Positions 9,210 through 18,926 of a stretch of DNA of 64,000 nucleotides are shown piece after piece (position 1 is the first letter of the stretch; each line of letters opens with the position of its first letter). The position numbers were made by a program, and so were the translations under genes. This DNA is from Oxalobacteraceae sp. CFBP 8761 (GTDB taxonomy: Bacteria > Pseudomonadota > Gammaproteobacteria > Burkholderiales > Burkholderiaceae_D), in assembly GCA_014841595.1 (NCBI GenBank), contig JACYUE010000001.1, forward strand, positions 2,794,667-2,858,666, written 5' to 3'. Under the pieces are notes generated by a model. It worked only from the letters and a program-made list of their open reading frames with translations, was not told the origin of the DNA and made no database searches.

Positions 9210-9728
9210 CTACGTGCAGGCCCTGCTGTTGTCTGGCGGCGGCTGGACGCCGGTCTGCGCGTGCCAGCGCAGCTCCAGGCGCATCGTGTCTTCGCTGTCC
9301 ACGGCGAATCCCAGGGCCTCGTACAGATGGCGCGCGGCCACATTATCCTGGCGCACCGACAGCACCACTGCGTGCCCTGCCCCCGCCGCCTGCGCCTGCA
9401 GGCGACGCAAGGCGTCGGCTGCCACACCCGTGCGGCGTGCAGAAGGCAACACCGCGATGTCCACCACCCGGATGACGCCATCGACGGCTGCAGTGACCAG
9501 GCGCCCCACCGCCACGCCATCCCGTTCCAGCACCTGACACACGGCCTGCGGATAGCTGTTGCGGTAGCCAGCCACTTGCAGCCGGTGCTGCATGGCGATC
9601 AGGCCACCGATCACCGAAGGGGCGACCGGCAACGCCAGCAAGTCGTCGCGTGTGCTCCGGTACAGGCTGGCGAAGAATGCCTCATCGGCGGCGCCGGCGT
9701 CACGGATGTGCAGCGTGAACAAGGTCAT
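9210..9728 (-). CDS. GNAT family N-acetyltransferase
   Basis: This encodes 172 aa starting MTLFTLHIRDAGAADEAFFA. The acetyl-CoA-binding motif region is VVDIAVLPSARRTGVAADAL (about residues 90-110), followed by the usual NVAARHLYEALGF motif near residue 140. The family transfers an acetyl group from acetyl-CoA to an amine; the substrate is unknown. It faces the adhesin gene tail to tail with a 26-base gap. It is 21 bases downstream of the RES toxin stop, so it could be read through from the toxin-antitoxin promoter. Confidence 0.85.
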   Translation of the reverse strand: MTLFTLHIRDAGAADEAFFASLYRSTRDDLLALPVAPSVIGGLIAMQHRLQVAGYRNSYPQAVCQVLERDGVAVGRLVTAAVDGVIRVVDIAVLPSARRTGVAADALRRLQAQAAGAGHAVVLSVRQDNVAARHLYEALGFAVDSEDTMRLELRWHAQTGVQPPPDNSRACT

Positions 9729-9749
9729 CGTGGATCGCGCTCAGTTTTG

Positions 9750-10223
9750 TCACGGGAAAAACCGCGGGTCATAGTTCCACCGCCTCAAGGTCGTCGCCGC
9801 AATGGCACCGGCATCCCTGTGCTGTGGATTGATCAGGACGTTATATTCGTCAGGCACGATCACCGAGGGCACCAGCAGCAGCGCCGTGGCACCTGCCGCG
9901 ACCCAGGCATCACTAGCCTGCCTGGAGGCCATCCCGGACGGAACGGCATCCCACCCGCCTGGAAGTGGATCAAGAACCTGACGCACGGCCCACACGGTAT
10001 CCGGAATATCGATCCGCACCAGATAGCGGTTGAAAGGCAGCCCGCCACTACTCAGGTAGTGAACAGTTTCCAGGGTCGCGAGCGCAATGCTGTCAGCAGC
10101 ATAGACGATGGGCGTACCCTTGCTGTTCCAGCGCCCGCCCGTCATCTTCGCGCCGGTTCCGCGCAAGTCGTTGGCGCTGTAGGCAGGCGCCTCGACGGCG
10201 ATGCGCCAGACCTGCTTCGTCAA
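9750..10223 (-). CDS. RES-domain toxin of a type II toxin-antitoxin pair
   Basis: This encodes 157 aa beginning at TTG 10223-10221 (MTKQVWRIAVEAPAYSANDL). The start is chosen because its TTG overlaps the antitoxin TGA as TTGA, coupling translation, and because RES proteins usually begin just before a VWRI-like segment; the longer frame to 10343 runs inside the antitoxin. Family residues are visible: GGRWNSKG with its Arg, VYAADS, the Glu in LATLETVHYL, and the C-terminal PDEYNVLINPQH. Characterised RES toxins such as MbcT and the Pseudomonas/Sinorhizobium homologues degrade NAD+; that activity is inferred here from the family. Confidence 0.88.
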   Translation of the reverse strand: MTKQVWRIAVEAPAYSANDLRGTGAKMTGGRWNSKGTPIVYAADSIALATLETVHYLSSGGLPFNRYLVRIDIPDTVWAVRQVLDPLPGGWDAVPSGMASRQASDAWVAAGATALLLVPSVIVPDEYNVLINPQHRDAGAIAATTLRRWNYDPRFFP

Positions 10224-10783
10224 GCGTAGGCCCCGCTCTGGCTCATCGCCAGCAACTCTGCCACCAGCTTTTGCCCCTCGAAGGTATCCATATAGCTTGC
10301 AGGCGTCTCGCCGGCCAGGGCCGGCAATGGCTTCGTCAGCCATTCCGATACCCAGCGCGCGGCATTGAAGCCGGCCGGATCGCCGGATTGCTCGACCATG
10401 GCCTGCACCATGCCGATCAGGGTTTCGACACCCAGGACGCGCTCGGATTCGTCCTTCGACAGCAAGGCAGCGTCTTTTTCCTTGCGACTGATTGTCGCCC
10501 GCGATAGACCCAGGCTGGACAGCAGGGTTTCCTTGCTCATGCCCATCCGGCCCGAGAGACTGCTGATCATTGCGGCAGGGATACCGTGGCGGATGACCGC
10601 AATACGCGCCTGGGGATCTGACCGGTAGAGGGGAATGGCCTCGGCGACATGGGTGCCGGCCCGCGCCGGTGAGGCTGTCCGCTCTGTGCCGATGACCACG
10701 TTTTGCATTCCTGCGCGGGCAGGTTTGCCTGTCTCTGCGTGGTGGTCTGCAGGGAGCGTTGCGACTGCTTTAGCGTTCGACAT
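10220..10783 (-). CDS. Xre/MbcA/ParS-type antitoxin (DUF2384)
   Basis: This encodes 187 aa from ATG 10783, with a perfect AAAGGAGG ribosome site 6 bases upstream (10790-10797). The middle part (ISSLSGRMGMSKETLLSSLGLSRATISRKE) resembles an Xre-type helix-turn-helix. The C-terminal half (RVLGVETLIGMVQAMVEQSG ... ARWVSEWLTKPLPALAGETP) is the DUF2384 toxin-binding domain. The first 50 residues are an Ala/Thr-rich extension longer than in minimal members. It should bind and neutralise the RES toxin encoded immediately downstream and repress its own promoter. Confidence 0.88.
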   Translation of the reverse strand: MSNAKAVATLPADHHAETGKPARAGMQNVVIGTERTASPARAGTHVAEAIPLYRSDPQARIAVIRHGIPAAMISSLSGRMGMSKETLLSSLGLSRATISRKEKDAALLSKDESERVLGVETLIGMVQAMVEQSGDPAGFNAARWVSEWLTKPLPALAGETPASYMDTFEGQKLVAELLAMSQSGAYA

Positions 10784-10798
10784 GCTTTGCCTCCTTTG

Positions 10799-10833
10799 AT
10801 ACGGAAGTATAGTTCAAATGAGACGAATAGCAA
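10799..10833 (-). promoter_or_regulatory. Toxin-antitoxin promoter with small dyad operator
   Basis: On the minus strand TTGCTA (10833-10828) and TATACT (10811-10806) are separated by 16 bases, a good sigma-70 arrangement. The predicted start near 10799 gives a leader of only about 16 bases before the antitoxin ATG. A short dyad ATAC-GGAA-GTAT at 10799-10810 overlaps the -10 region and start site and could be the autoregulatory operator; that is inference. Confidence 0.65.
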
Positions 10834-11046
10834 GCCTTGGTTGCCGAGGTGAGTTCAGATCGCGAGACGTCGGCAAATCCGCGTGAATGGGGCATACAGG
10901 CGCGGCTGATAGCGGCGGGGGTCTGGCGGCGGGGTCTGGTCTGACGTTGCGATACGGGCTCGGCCTGGGCAGATGGCTGCGGACGCCGCGCGTTGCGCGA
11001 GCTGAGGGGTTGGGGCGCATGCTTTACTGCGGAAGTGTGAATGGGA

Positions 11047-11166
11047 AGCGCGCCCACGGCGCGCTGCGCTGTGCGCGTTGCGCACAGCAGATGGACGATT
11101 CGGAGAGGGCTGCCCAAGTATGGGCAGCCCTTCGAATCCCACGCGGGGGCCATGCAGATGGCCCCC
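11047..11166. repeat. Run of four perfect short hairpins
   Basis: Four consecutive perfect inverted repeats lie between the antitoxin and tRNA-Ser: 11047-11065 (8-bp stem, loop CAC), 11068-11088 (9-bp, loop GTT), 11107-11130 (10-bp, loop AGTA) and 11145-11166 (9-bp, loop GCAG). A fifth, the terminator at 11190-11215, follows, and a 5-bp hairpin with loop GTT precedes at 10987-10999. No open reading frame here looks like a gene. The rest of the gap 10834-11046 shows nothing else I can identify. The run may be a structured RNA, stacked terminators, or the 3' processing region of the minus-strand tRNA transcript. Confidence 0.6.
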
Positions 11167-11189
11167 TCGTCTCCGGGAGGTGTTAACGG

Positions 11190-11215
11190 AAAAAGCTCCC
11201 TTGCGGGAGCTTTTT
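11190..11215 (-). terminator. Bidirectional intrinsic terminator beside tRNA-Ser
   Basis: An 11-bp stem AAAAAGCTCCC / GGGAGCTTTTT with loop TTGC. On the minus strand it lies 10 bases beyond the CCA end of tRNA-Ser and ends in a U-run, so it should terminate that transcript. The symmetric A/T runs make it functional in both directions. Confidence 0.85.
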
Positions 11216-11224
11216 GCTTTTTTC

Positions 11225-11317
11225 TGGCGGAGACGGTGGGATTCGAACCCACGATACAGGTATAAGCCGTATGCATCCTTAGCAGGGATGTGCCTTCGGC
11301 CACTCGGCCACGTCTCC
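11225..11317 (-). tRNA. tRNA-Ser(GCU)
   Basis: The minus strand gives a 90-base class II tRNA plus an encoded CCA. The acceptor stem is GGAGACG/CGTCTCC, the anticodon loop is CTGCTAA with anticodon GCT, there is a long variable arm, and the T-loop is TTCGAAT within GTGGG/CCCAC. It reads AGC/AGU codons. The gene lies directly downstream of lysC in the same orientation and is followed by the terminator at 11190-11215. Confidence 0.97.
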
Positions 11318-11414
11318 AATCAGTACCAACGTTTCCGTCAGCGCTGAGTGCAAGCATCTTAAGGGTTGGTGCTCATTTGGTCAAGAAAACACACCCAAAA
11401 AATTGCAAACTGGC

Positions 11415-12662
11415 TTAACTTTGTTCGAGATTAAACGACTTGTGCAGGGCGCGCACGGCCAGTTCCATGTACTTCTCGTCGATCAGCACAGAGATCTTGA
11501 TCTCCGACGTCGAGATCATCTGGATGTTGATGCCCTCTTCCGACAGCGTGCGGAACATGTCCGAGGCCACGCCGACGTGGCTGCGCATGCCCACGCCCAC
11601 GGCCGAGACCTTCGAGACCTTGGCGTCGCCGACGATCTTGGCCGCGCCCAGGATGTCCTTCTGGTCTTCCAGCACCTTCATTGCCTGCACATAGTCGTTG
11701 CGCGAAACCGTGAAGGTGAAGTCGGTCTTGCCGTCCACCGACTGGTTCTGGATGATCATGTCGACTTCGATATTGGCTTCGGCGATCGGACCCAGGATGT
11801 GGAATGCGACACCTGGCTTGTCCGGCACGCCCAGGACGGTGATCTTTGCTTCATCGCGATTGAAGGCGATGCCGGAGATGACGGCTTGTTCCATATTGCT
11901 TTCTTCCTCAAACGAAATCAGGGTGCCGGAGCTGGCTTCTTCGGCCAGGGGCATCAGGGGATCGGTCAGTGACGACAGCACGCGCGTCGGCACCTGGTAG
12001 TTGCCTGCAAACTCCACCGAGCGGGTTTGCAGCACTTTCGAGCCCAGCGACGCCAGCTCGAGCATTTCTTCGAAGGTAATCTTCGACAGGCGGCGCGCCT
12101 CGTCGACCACGCGCGGATCGGTCGTGTAGACGCCGTCGACGTCGGTATAGATCAGGCATTCGTCGGCCTTCAGCGCGGCCGCAATCGCCACCGCCGAGGT
12201 GTCCGAACCGCCACGGCCGAGGGTCGAGATGTTGCCGTCCTCGTCCATGCCCTGGAAGCCCGTGATGATGACGATCTTGCCGTTGGCCAGGTCGCGCAGC
12301 ACGCGCGTGTCGTCGATCGACTGGATGCGCGCCTTCGTGAATGACGAGTCGGTGCGGATGCCTGCCTGCCAGCCAGTGTACGAGACCGCGTCCTTGCCGA
12401 TGGCAAGTAGCGCCATGGCCAGAAGGCCCACGGACACTTGCTCGCCGGTCGAGGCAATCATGTCCAGTTCGCGTGGATCGGGCTGGTCCATGATCTGCTT
12501 GGCCAGACCGATCAGGCGATTGGTTTCGCCCGACATGGCGGACGGCACGACGACGATCTGGTGACCTGCGTCGTGCCACTTGGCCACACGGGCCGCGACA
12601 TTCTTGATACGGTCCGTCGATCCCATCGACGTCCCGCCGTATTTGTGGACAATTAAAGCCAT
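11415..12662 (-). CDS. lysC: Aspartate kinase
   Basis: This encodes 415 aa from ATG 12662 ([20 protein letters not shown]); an in-frame start 11 codons upstream lacks family similarity. The kinase signature KYGGTSMG is at residues 6-13, with [20 protein letters not shown] near 165. Two ACT domains fill the last 150 residues, including [20 protein letters not shown] and [19 protein letters not shown]. It phosphorylates aspartate, the first step to lysine, threonine, methionine and diaminopimelate. The ACT domains imply allosteric control by end products. Length is normal for a monofunctional LysC. The neighbours tilS and tRNA-Ser match the usual Burkholderiales order. Confidence 0.96.
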   Translation of the reverse strand: MALIVHKYGGTSMGSTDRIKNVAARVAKWHDAGHQIVVVPSAMSGETNRLIGLAKQIMDQPDPRELDMIASTGEQVSVGLLAMALLAIGKDAVSYTGWQAGIRTDSSFTKARIQSIDDTRVLRDLANGKIVIITGFQGMDEDGNISTLGRGGSDTSAVAIAAALKADECLIYTDVDGVYTTDPRVVDEARRLSKITFEEMLELASLGSKVLQTRSVEFAGNYQVPTRVLSSLTDPLMPLAEEASSGTLISFEEESNMEQAVISGIAFNRDEAKITVLGVPDKPGVAFHILGPIAEANIEVDMIIQNQSVDGKTDFTFTVSRNDYVQAMKVLEDQKDILGAAKIVGDAKVSKVSAVGVGMRSHVGVASDMFRTLSEEGINIQMISTSEIKISVLIDEKYMELAVRALHKSFNLEQS

Positions 12663-12678
12663 ATCAGGAAGGGTTCCA

Positions 12679-12715
12679 GCTAGGGTAAGGATCAAAAAGG
12701 GACCCTTACTCTAGC
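12679..12715 (-). promoter_or_regulatory. Inverted repeat in the lysC leader
   Basis: The arms GCTAGGGTAAGG (12679-12690) and CCTTACTCTAGC (12704-12715) match at 11 of 12 positions around a 13-base spacer containing an A-run. It sits 16 bases upstream of the lysC start. It could be an operator or an mRNA hairpin affecting lysC translation. It does not resemble a lysine riboswitch. Confidence 0.45.
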
Positions 12716-12809
12716 ATGGTGCAGCGCGGCATCACAAGGCTCGTTGGCGGAAAAGCTATACGAAAAGAACATAACCTAATGCTTTTCGCAACGCAGCCGA
12801 CAGGACGCG

Positions 12810-14234
12810 TCAGGCCGTGTTCGCTTCCCAGCGCAATTCGATCCTGTCCTCGCCGCCTTCCAGCACATGCGCGCAATCCATCCCGATGCCGGCGGCGAAC
12901 AACAGCTCACGGCCACGGCTGACGGTGGGCAGGCGCTCGCGCTCCCAGGCCGGCACGCCCAGCGCCTGAAAATGCGCCTTCAAGCCGCGCGTGGGGCGGT
13001 TGGCCGCTGTCTTGAGGCGCTCGCCGCCCTTGCGGAAATCGATCATCAACGGCAGCGCGCGCAGCCAGGCGGCATCGAAGCCGCGGGCGGCCGGCACGAA
13101 GTGCAGCACGCCGCCGTAGGCCGGAAACGCGATCGACGCTTCGCCCTGCCAGCGGAAGCGCTGCCCTTCCTTGACGAAGATGCCGAGGTCGTCCGGATCG
13201 CGCATGCCTTCCAGTTCCGGCAAGTGCGGCGTCAGGTACAGCTTGCCGCGGTGGCGGCGGATGTGGCAGTCGGGATGCGTGACCTTCAACTGCGCATCCT
13301 CGCGCGCCGAGAACAATTGCCAGACCATCTCGGCGAGCCACGCCGTCGACGGCATCGCCAGCCCACGCACGGCGAACAGATGGCGCATGCAGTTGTCGAT
13401 GCGGTCGGCGCTGAGCGCGCCGAGCACCGCCAGATCGACCGCATCGCCATCCAGACAGGCGGCCAGGTCCTGCGCCGCCAGCTCTTCGAGCATGCGCTGG
13501 GCCGACGCGACGTGCGCGGCACCGCGCGCCAGGCGCGCCTGGAAGCCGGGGAAGTTCGCGGCTAGCGCAGGCATTACCTGATGGCGCAGCGCGTTGCGTG
13601 CATAGCGCGCATCCTGGTTCGATTCATCCTCGACCCACCGCAAAGCGTGCGTCGCGGCATAGGCCTCGAGCGCCGCGCGCGATTGCGTCAGCAGCGGGCG
13701 TGCCATCACGGTGACGTCGTCGCCCAGCAGGTTCGGCGAGCGATTGGCCGCTTCCATGCCGGACAAGCCCGCAGGCCCCGAGCCGCGCAGCAATTGCAGC
13801 AGCACAGTTTCAGCCTGATCGTCGAGGTGATGCGCGGTCAGCAGCAGCGTCGCGCCATGCACGCGGCACATGTCCCCCAGCGCCGCATAGCGTGGGCGGC
13901 GTGCAGCGGCTTCCACGCCGGAACCGTCGACCGGAATCGTCACACGACGGTGGTCAAATGGCACACCCAGCGCGGCGCAGCTGCGTTCGCAGTGCGCAAG
14001 CCAGGCGTCGGCATTCGGGCTCAGGCCGTGGTGGACATGGAAGGCAAACAGCGGAATGCCCTGCTGCGCGCACCAGGCGTGAGCCAGGTGTAGCAAGACC
14101 ATCGAATCGAGGCCGCCGCTGCAGGCGATCGCGATCGAGGTGGGCGCGTAGGTGGTGGACAGGCGCGCGAGCGCCTCATTGCATGCTGCGGGTACCGATC
14201 CGGTTGGATCGGTACCGCGATTGGTTCTGCTCAC
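12810..14234 (-). CDS. tilS: tRNA(Ile)-lysidine synthase
   Basis: This encodes 474 aa from GTG 14234, located 26 bases after the accA stop; upstream codons in this frame overlap accA and are not family-like. The ATP-binding PP-loop SGGLDS is at residues 39-44, with FAFHVHHGL and TAHHLDDQAETVLLQLLRGS following. The C-terminal substrate-binding domain includes RKGGERLKTAANRPTRGLKAHFQALGVP. TilS attaches lysine to C34 of the AUA-decoding tRNA-Ile, changing its codon and amino-acid identity. It is essential in most bacteria. Confidence 0.95.
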   Translation of the reverse strand: MSRTNRGTDPTGSVPAACNEALARLSTTYAPTSIAIACSGGLDSMVLLHLAHAWCAQQGIPLFAFHVHHGLSPNADAWLAHCERSCAALGVPFDHRRVTIPVDGSGVEAAARRPRYAALGDMCRVHGATLLLTAHHLDDQAETVLLQLLRGSGPAGLSGMEAANRSPNLLGDDVTVMARPLLTQSRAALEAYAATHALRWVEDESNQDARYARNALRHQVMPALAANFPGFQARLARGAAHVASAQRMLEELAAQDLAACLDGDAVDLAVLGALSADRIDNCMRHLFAVRGLAMPSTAWLAEMVWQLFSAREDAQLKVTHPDCHIRRHRGKLYLTPHLPELEGMRDPDDLGIFVKEGQRFRWQGEASIAFPAYGGVLHFVPAARGFDAAWLRALPLMIDFRKGGERLKTAANRPTRGLKAHFQALGVPAWERERLPTVSRGRELLFAAGIGMDCAHVLEGGEDRIELRWEANTA

Positions 14235-14260
14235 TGTTGAGACTCGCTTACTTTTGTTGC

Positions 14261-15238
14261 TTACTCTTCGCGCGGCAGCGTTTCCTTGAACTTGCCATAC
14301 GCCATCAACTTGGCGTGACGGGCTTCCAGCAGGTCCTTGGTCTTCATGCCCTGGAACTGGCGCAGCGTGTCGGCCAGTGCGCGCTTGAGCAGTTGCGCCA
14401 TCTGTTTCGGATCGCGGTGCGCGCCACCCAGTGGCTCGTTGACGATCTTGTCGACCAGGCCCATCGCCTTCAGGCGGTGCGCGGTCAGGCCCAGTGCATC
14501 GGCGGCATCGGCCGCGCGCTCGGACGTCTTCCACAGGATCGATGCGCAGCCTTCCGGCGAAATGACCGAGTAGGTCGCGTATTGCAGGATCAGCACAGCG
14601 TCGCCAACGGCAATGGCCAGTGCGCCGCCGGAACCGCCTTCACCGATGATGGTGGCGATCAGTGGCACCTTCAGTTCGGCCATCACGTACAGGTTGTGAC
14701 CGATGGCTTCGGACTGGCCGCGCTCTTCCGCTTCGATGCCGGGGAATGCGCCCGGGGTGTCGACAAAAGTAAAGATCGGCAGGCCGAATTTTTCGGCCAG
14801 CTTCATCAGGCGCATGGCCTTGCGATAGCCTTCGGGCTTGGGCATGCCGAAGTTGCGCATCGCGCGCTCTTTGGTGTCGCGGCCCTTCTGGTGGCCGATG
14901 ACCATGCAGGGCTGGCCATTGAAACGGGCCAGGCCGCCAATGATCGACTGGTCGTCGGCAAAGGTGCGGTCGCCGTGCAGTTCATGGAAATCGGTGAAGA
15001 TCGAATTCACATAGTCCATCGTGTACGGACGCTGCGGGTGACGCGAAATCTTCGACACTTGCCACGGAGTCAGCTTGGCGTAGATGTCTTTGGTGAGCTG
15101 CTGGCTTTTCTTGTCCAGGCGATCGATCTCCTCGGAGATATCGACAGCGGAATCATCTTGTACGAACCGCAGCTCTTCAATCTTGGAATCGAGCTCGGCG
15201 ATCGGCTGCTCGAAATCGAGGAAAGTTAATTTAGTCAT
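14261..15238 (-). CDS. accA: Acetyl-CoA carboxylase carboxyltransferase subunit alpha
   Basis: This encodes 325 aa from ATG 15238 ([20 protein letters not shown]), with GGAG 5 bases upstream; a GTG two codons earlier is possible. The hallmark carboxyltransferase segments are present: [52 protein letters not shown] and [12 protein letters not shown]. With AccD it forms the carboxyltransferase that makes malonyl-CoA for fatty-acid synthesis. Its gene lies between the DNA glycosylase and tilS on the same strand and may be co-transcribed with them. Confidence 0.97.
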   Translation of the reverse strand: MTKLTFLDFEQPIAELDSKIEELRFVQDDSAVDISEEIDRLDKKSQQLTKDIYAKLTPWQVSKISRHPQRPYTMDYVNSIFTDFHELHGDRTFADDQSIIGGLARFNGQPCMVIGHQKGRDTKERAMRNFGMPKPEGYRKAMRLMKLAEKFGLPIFTFVDTPGAFPGIEAEERGQSEAIGHNLYVMAELKVPLIATIIGEGGSGGALAIAVGDAVLILQYATYSVISPEGCASILWKTSERAADAADALGLTAHRLKAMGLVDKIVNEPLGGAHRDPKQMAQLLKRALADTLRQFQGMKTKDLLEARHAKLMAYGKFKETLPREE

Positions 15239-15338
15239 TGTCACTCCGGGGTAATGTCTTGGCCGTGCTCTGAGGCTGCGCGGCGGATCAGGGCGCTATT
15301 CTACCGTAAGCCGGTGGCGTGTCGGGCGGATCGGGAGC

Positions 15339-16027
15339 TCAGGCCGCAGGGGCGACCGGGTCCAGGCTGCGCCACAAATACCAGGTCGCCACCGTGCGCC
15401 AGGGTTCCCAGTTGGCCGACACCTCGCGCGCATCGCTGCGCGAAACAGGTTCGCCAGAGAAATAGTTTTGGCTGATGCCCTGGATCAGGCCGGGATCGTC
15501 CAGTGGCAGGACGTTCGGCCGCAGCAGATTAAATATCAAAAACATCTCGGCTGTCCAGCGGCTGATGCCGCGAATCCGGATCAGCTCGGCAATGACGGCC
15601 TCGTCATCCATTTCGGACCACAGGTCGGCGTGCACCCGCTTGGCCTTGAAATGGTCGGCCAGGTCGAGGATGTATTCGGTCTTGCGTTTGGACAGGCCGC
15701 AGCCGGACAACTGGACTGCGCCCAGCTTGATGATCTGGCTCGGGCCCAGCGTTGGGCAGACGGCCAGCAGCTTGCCCCAGGCCAGGTCGGCTGCTTTCGG
15801 CGTGACTTGCTGACCGACGATCGAGCGCGCGAGTGTCGTGAACGGATCGGGCTGGCCGCGCAGATGCAGGTCGCCGAACTGCGGGATCAGCTTGTTCATG
15901 ATGCGATCGCGCTGCATCAGTTCGCGCTTGGCCTCGGCCCAGTAGATCGGCACGGCGAGCGCATCGTGCGCCGGCGACGTGCCTGCCAATGCAGCCACGC
16001 TGCCCGACTTGTCCTTGTTCGCTGGCA

Positions 16028-16028
<1 letters not shown>
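15339..16028 (-). CDS. AlkA-type DNA-3-methyladenine glycosylase (HhH-GPD)
   Basis: This encodes 229 aa starting MPANKDKSGSVAALAGTSPA. The HhH-GPD core is visible: TTLARSIVGQQVTPKAADLA, then the hairpin LIRIRGISRWTAEMFLIFNL, then the catalytic aspartate region LPLDDPGLIQGI. This branch excises alkylated purines such as 3-methyladenine. There is no C-terminal Fe-S cluster, which separates it from Nth/MutY. The start codon overlaps the cysS stop by one base (TAATG), so the two genes are translationally coupled. The coupling is conserved in relatives as far as I know. Confidence 0.92.
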
Positions 16029-17428
<1,400 letters not shown>

Positions 17429-17635
17429 TGAATTTTCGGTTCGCACGAGGATGGCAAACGCTCGCCGGCACCGCAACGACCATCCCGGCGCGGCATTGCA
17501 TGCGCGCCAGCCGGACGGGTGCGGCGTGGGGTGCGCCTGGGGCCTCGGTGTTATTCTTATTTGATAGAATGGGACGTTGTTTGTAAGCGCTTCTCTTGTG
17601 CGCTTCAAGGAAAGTATAGCATTGATAAAAACCCG

Positions 17636-17665
17636 GCTGGCCCCATACGGACCAGCTTTATTTTT
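17636..17665 (+). terminator. Hairpin with T-rich tail upstream of ppiA
   Basis: The stem GCTGG/CCAGC (17636-17640, 17652-17656) is extended internally by CC/GG and followed by TTTATTTTT. It resembles a weak intrinsic terminator or attenuator placed 50 bases before the ppiA start, between cysS and ppiA. The stem is short, so function is uncertain. A TTGACA at 17676-17681 beyond it has no matching -10. Confidence 0.4.
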
Positions 17666-17714
17666 GGGACAACCCTTGACAGCGCCACGTGCGCGGTCCA
17701 TCAGAGGAAGCCAG

Positions 17715-18332
17715 ATGTCATCGTCATTCAACCGCCGCTTCGCCCTCGTGCGCGTGGCCGGCGCCACCGCTGCCCTCGCCTGCGGCGTGCTGTTCTCTGG
17801 CAGCGCGCTGGCGGCCGACATGCCGCAGTATTCGATCAAGACCAGCATGGGCGAGATCGTCGTCGAACTCGATCAGGAGAAAGCCCCCAAGACGGTGGCC
17901 AACTTCGCGGCCTATGCCAAGTCGGGCGCCTATAACGGCACGATCTTCCATCGCGTGATCGAGGGCTTCATGATCCAGGGCGGCGGCATGAACGAAAAGT
18001 TCGAAGGCCGCAAGACGCTCAAACCGATCAAGAACGAATCGAACAATGGCCTGTCGAACCAGCCGTACACGATTTCGATGGCACGCGAAGACAATCCTGA
18101 CAGCGCCACCTCGCAATGGTTCATCAACGTGGCCGACAATTCGGGCATCGATTTTCCGTTTGTCGGCGGCTCGGGTTATACCGTGTTCGGCAAGGTGGTC
18201 AAGGGCCAGGAGACGGTCGACAAGATCAAGGCCGTCGTGGTCGACGACGTGCGCGGCATGCAGAACGTGCCCGTCGTGCCGATCAAGATTACGTCCGTGA
18301 CGCAGCTCAAAGGCGACAAGCTAGTAAAATAA
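17715..18332 (+). CDS. ppiA: Periplasmic cyclophilin-type peptidyl-prolyl isomerase
   Basis: This encodes 205 aa from ATG 17715 ([20 protein letters not shown]), preceded by GAGGAAG; the longer open frame to 17577 lacks family similarity. A Sec signal peptide ends at about [10 protein letters not shown], so the protein is exported. The cyclophilin core includes [33 protein letters not shown] and [12 protein letters not shown]. It catalyses cis-trans isomerisation of Xaa-Pro bonds during periplasmic folding. The cytoplasmic paralogue lies 59 bases downstream, and the two probably arose by duplication. Confidence 0.95.
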   Translation: MSSSFNRRFALVRVAGATAALACGVLFSGSALAADMPQYSIKTSMGEIVVELDQEKAPKTVANFAAYAKSGAYNGTIFHRVIEGFMIQGGGMNEKFEGRKTLKPIKNESNNGLSNQPYTISMAREDNPDSATSQWFINVADNSGIDFPFVGGSGYTVFGKVVKGQETVDKIKAVVVDDVRGMQNVPVVPIKITSVTQLKGDKLVK

Positions 18333-18391
18333 CGGTTCCGCCGCGCCTGCATCCGGCGCGCATGCCCATCAACCAACAACAAGGACACCAC

Positions 18392-18883
18392 ATGACGACG
18401 ATTCTCATCACCACCAACCAGGGCAACATCACCGCTGAACTGGACGCTGATAAAGCACCGAAGACCGTTGCCAACTTCATCGACTACGTCAACAAGGGCC
18501 ACTTCAGCAACACGATCTTCCACCGCGTGATCAAGGACTTCATGATCCAGGGCGGCGGTTTCGAGCCAGGCATGAAGCAAAAGCCGACCCCGGCAACCGT
18601 CGAGAACGAAGCCAAGAACGGCCTGAAGAACGACAAGTACACGCTGGCCATGGCCCGTACCTCGGATCCGCATTCGGCATCGGCCCAGTTCTTCATCAAC
18701 ACCAAGAACAATGCTTTCCTCGACTACCCGGGCCAGGACGGCTGGGGTTACGCCGTGTTCGGTAAAGTCACCGAAGGCCAGGACATCGTCGACACGCTGA
18801 ACAATGTCAAGACCAGCCGCGGCGGCATGCACTCCGACGTGCCGGTCGACCCAGTCATCATCGAGAAAATCGAAGTCCTGTAA
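18392..18883 (+). CDS. ppiB: Cytoplasmic cyclophilin-type peptidyl-prolyl isomerase
   Basis: This encodes 163 aa beginning MTTILITTNQGNITAELDAD with no signal peptide, so it acts in the cytoplasm. Conserved active-site segments are FHRVIKDFMIQGGGFEPGM, LAMARTSDPHSASAQFFINT and GYAVFGKVTEGQDIVD. Length matches E. coli PpiB. It sits between its exported paralogue and lpxH, a common betaproteobacterial arrangement. Confidence 0.96.
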   Translation: MTTILITTNQGNITAELDADKAPKTVANFIDYVNKGHFSNTIFHRVIKDFMIQGGGFEPGMKQKPTPATVENEAKNGLKNDKYTLAMARTSDPHSASAQFFINTKNNAFLDYPGQDGWGYAVFGKVTEGQDIVDTLNNVKTSRGGMHSDVPVDPVIIEKIEVL

Positions 18884-18926
18884 TGCGCGGCGCGCACCAG
18901 CATCAGTCGTCGTCTTGAGTACGCCA

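Noticed and set aside
12663..12809. Lysine riboswitch upstream of lysC
   Set aside because: The leader is too short and lacks the conserved lysine-riboswitch core. Only a simple inverted repeat is present.
17676..17681. TTGACA as -35 of ppiA
   Set aside because: No acceptable -10 occurs 15-19 bases downstream.
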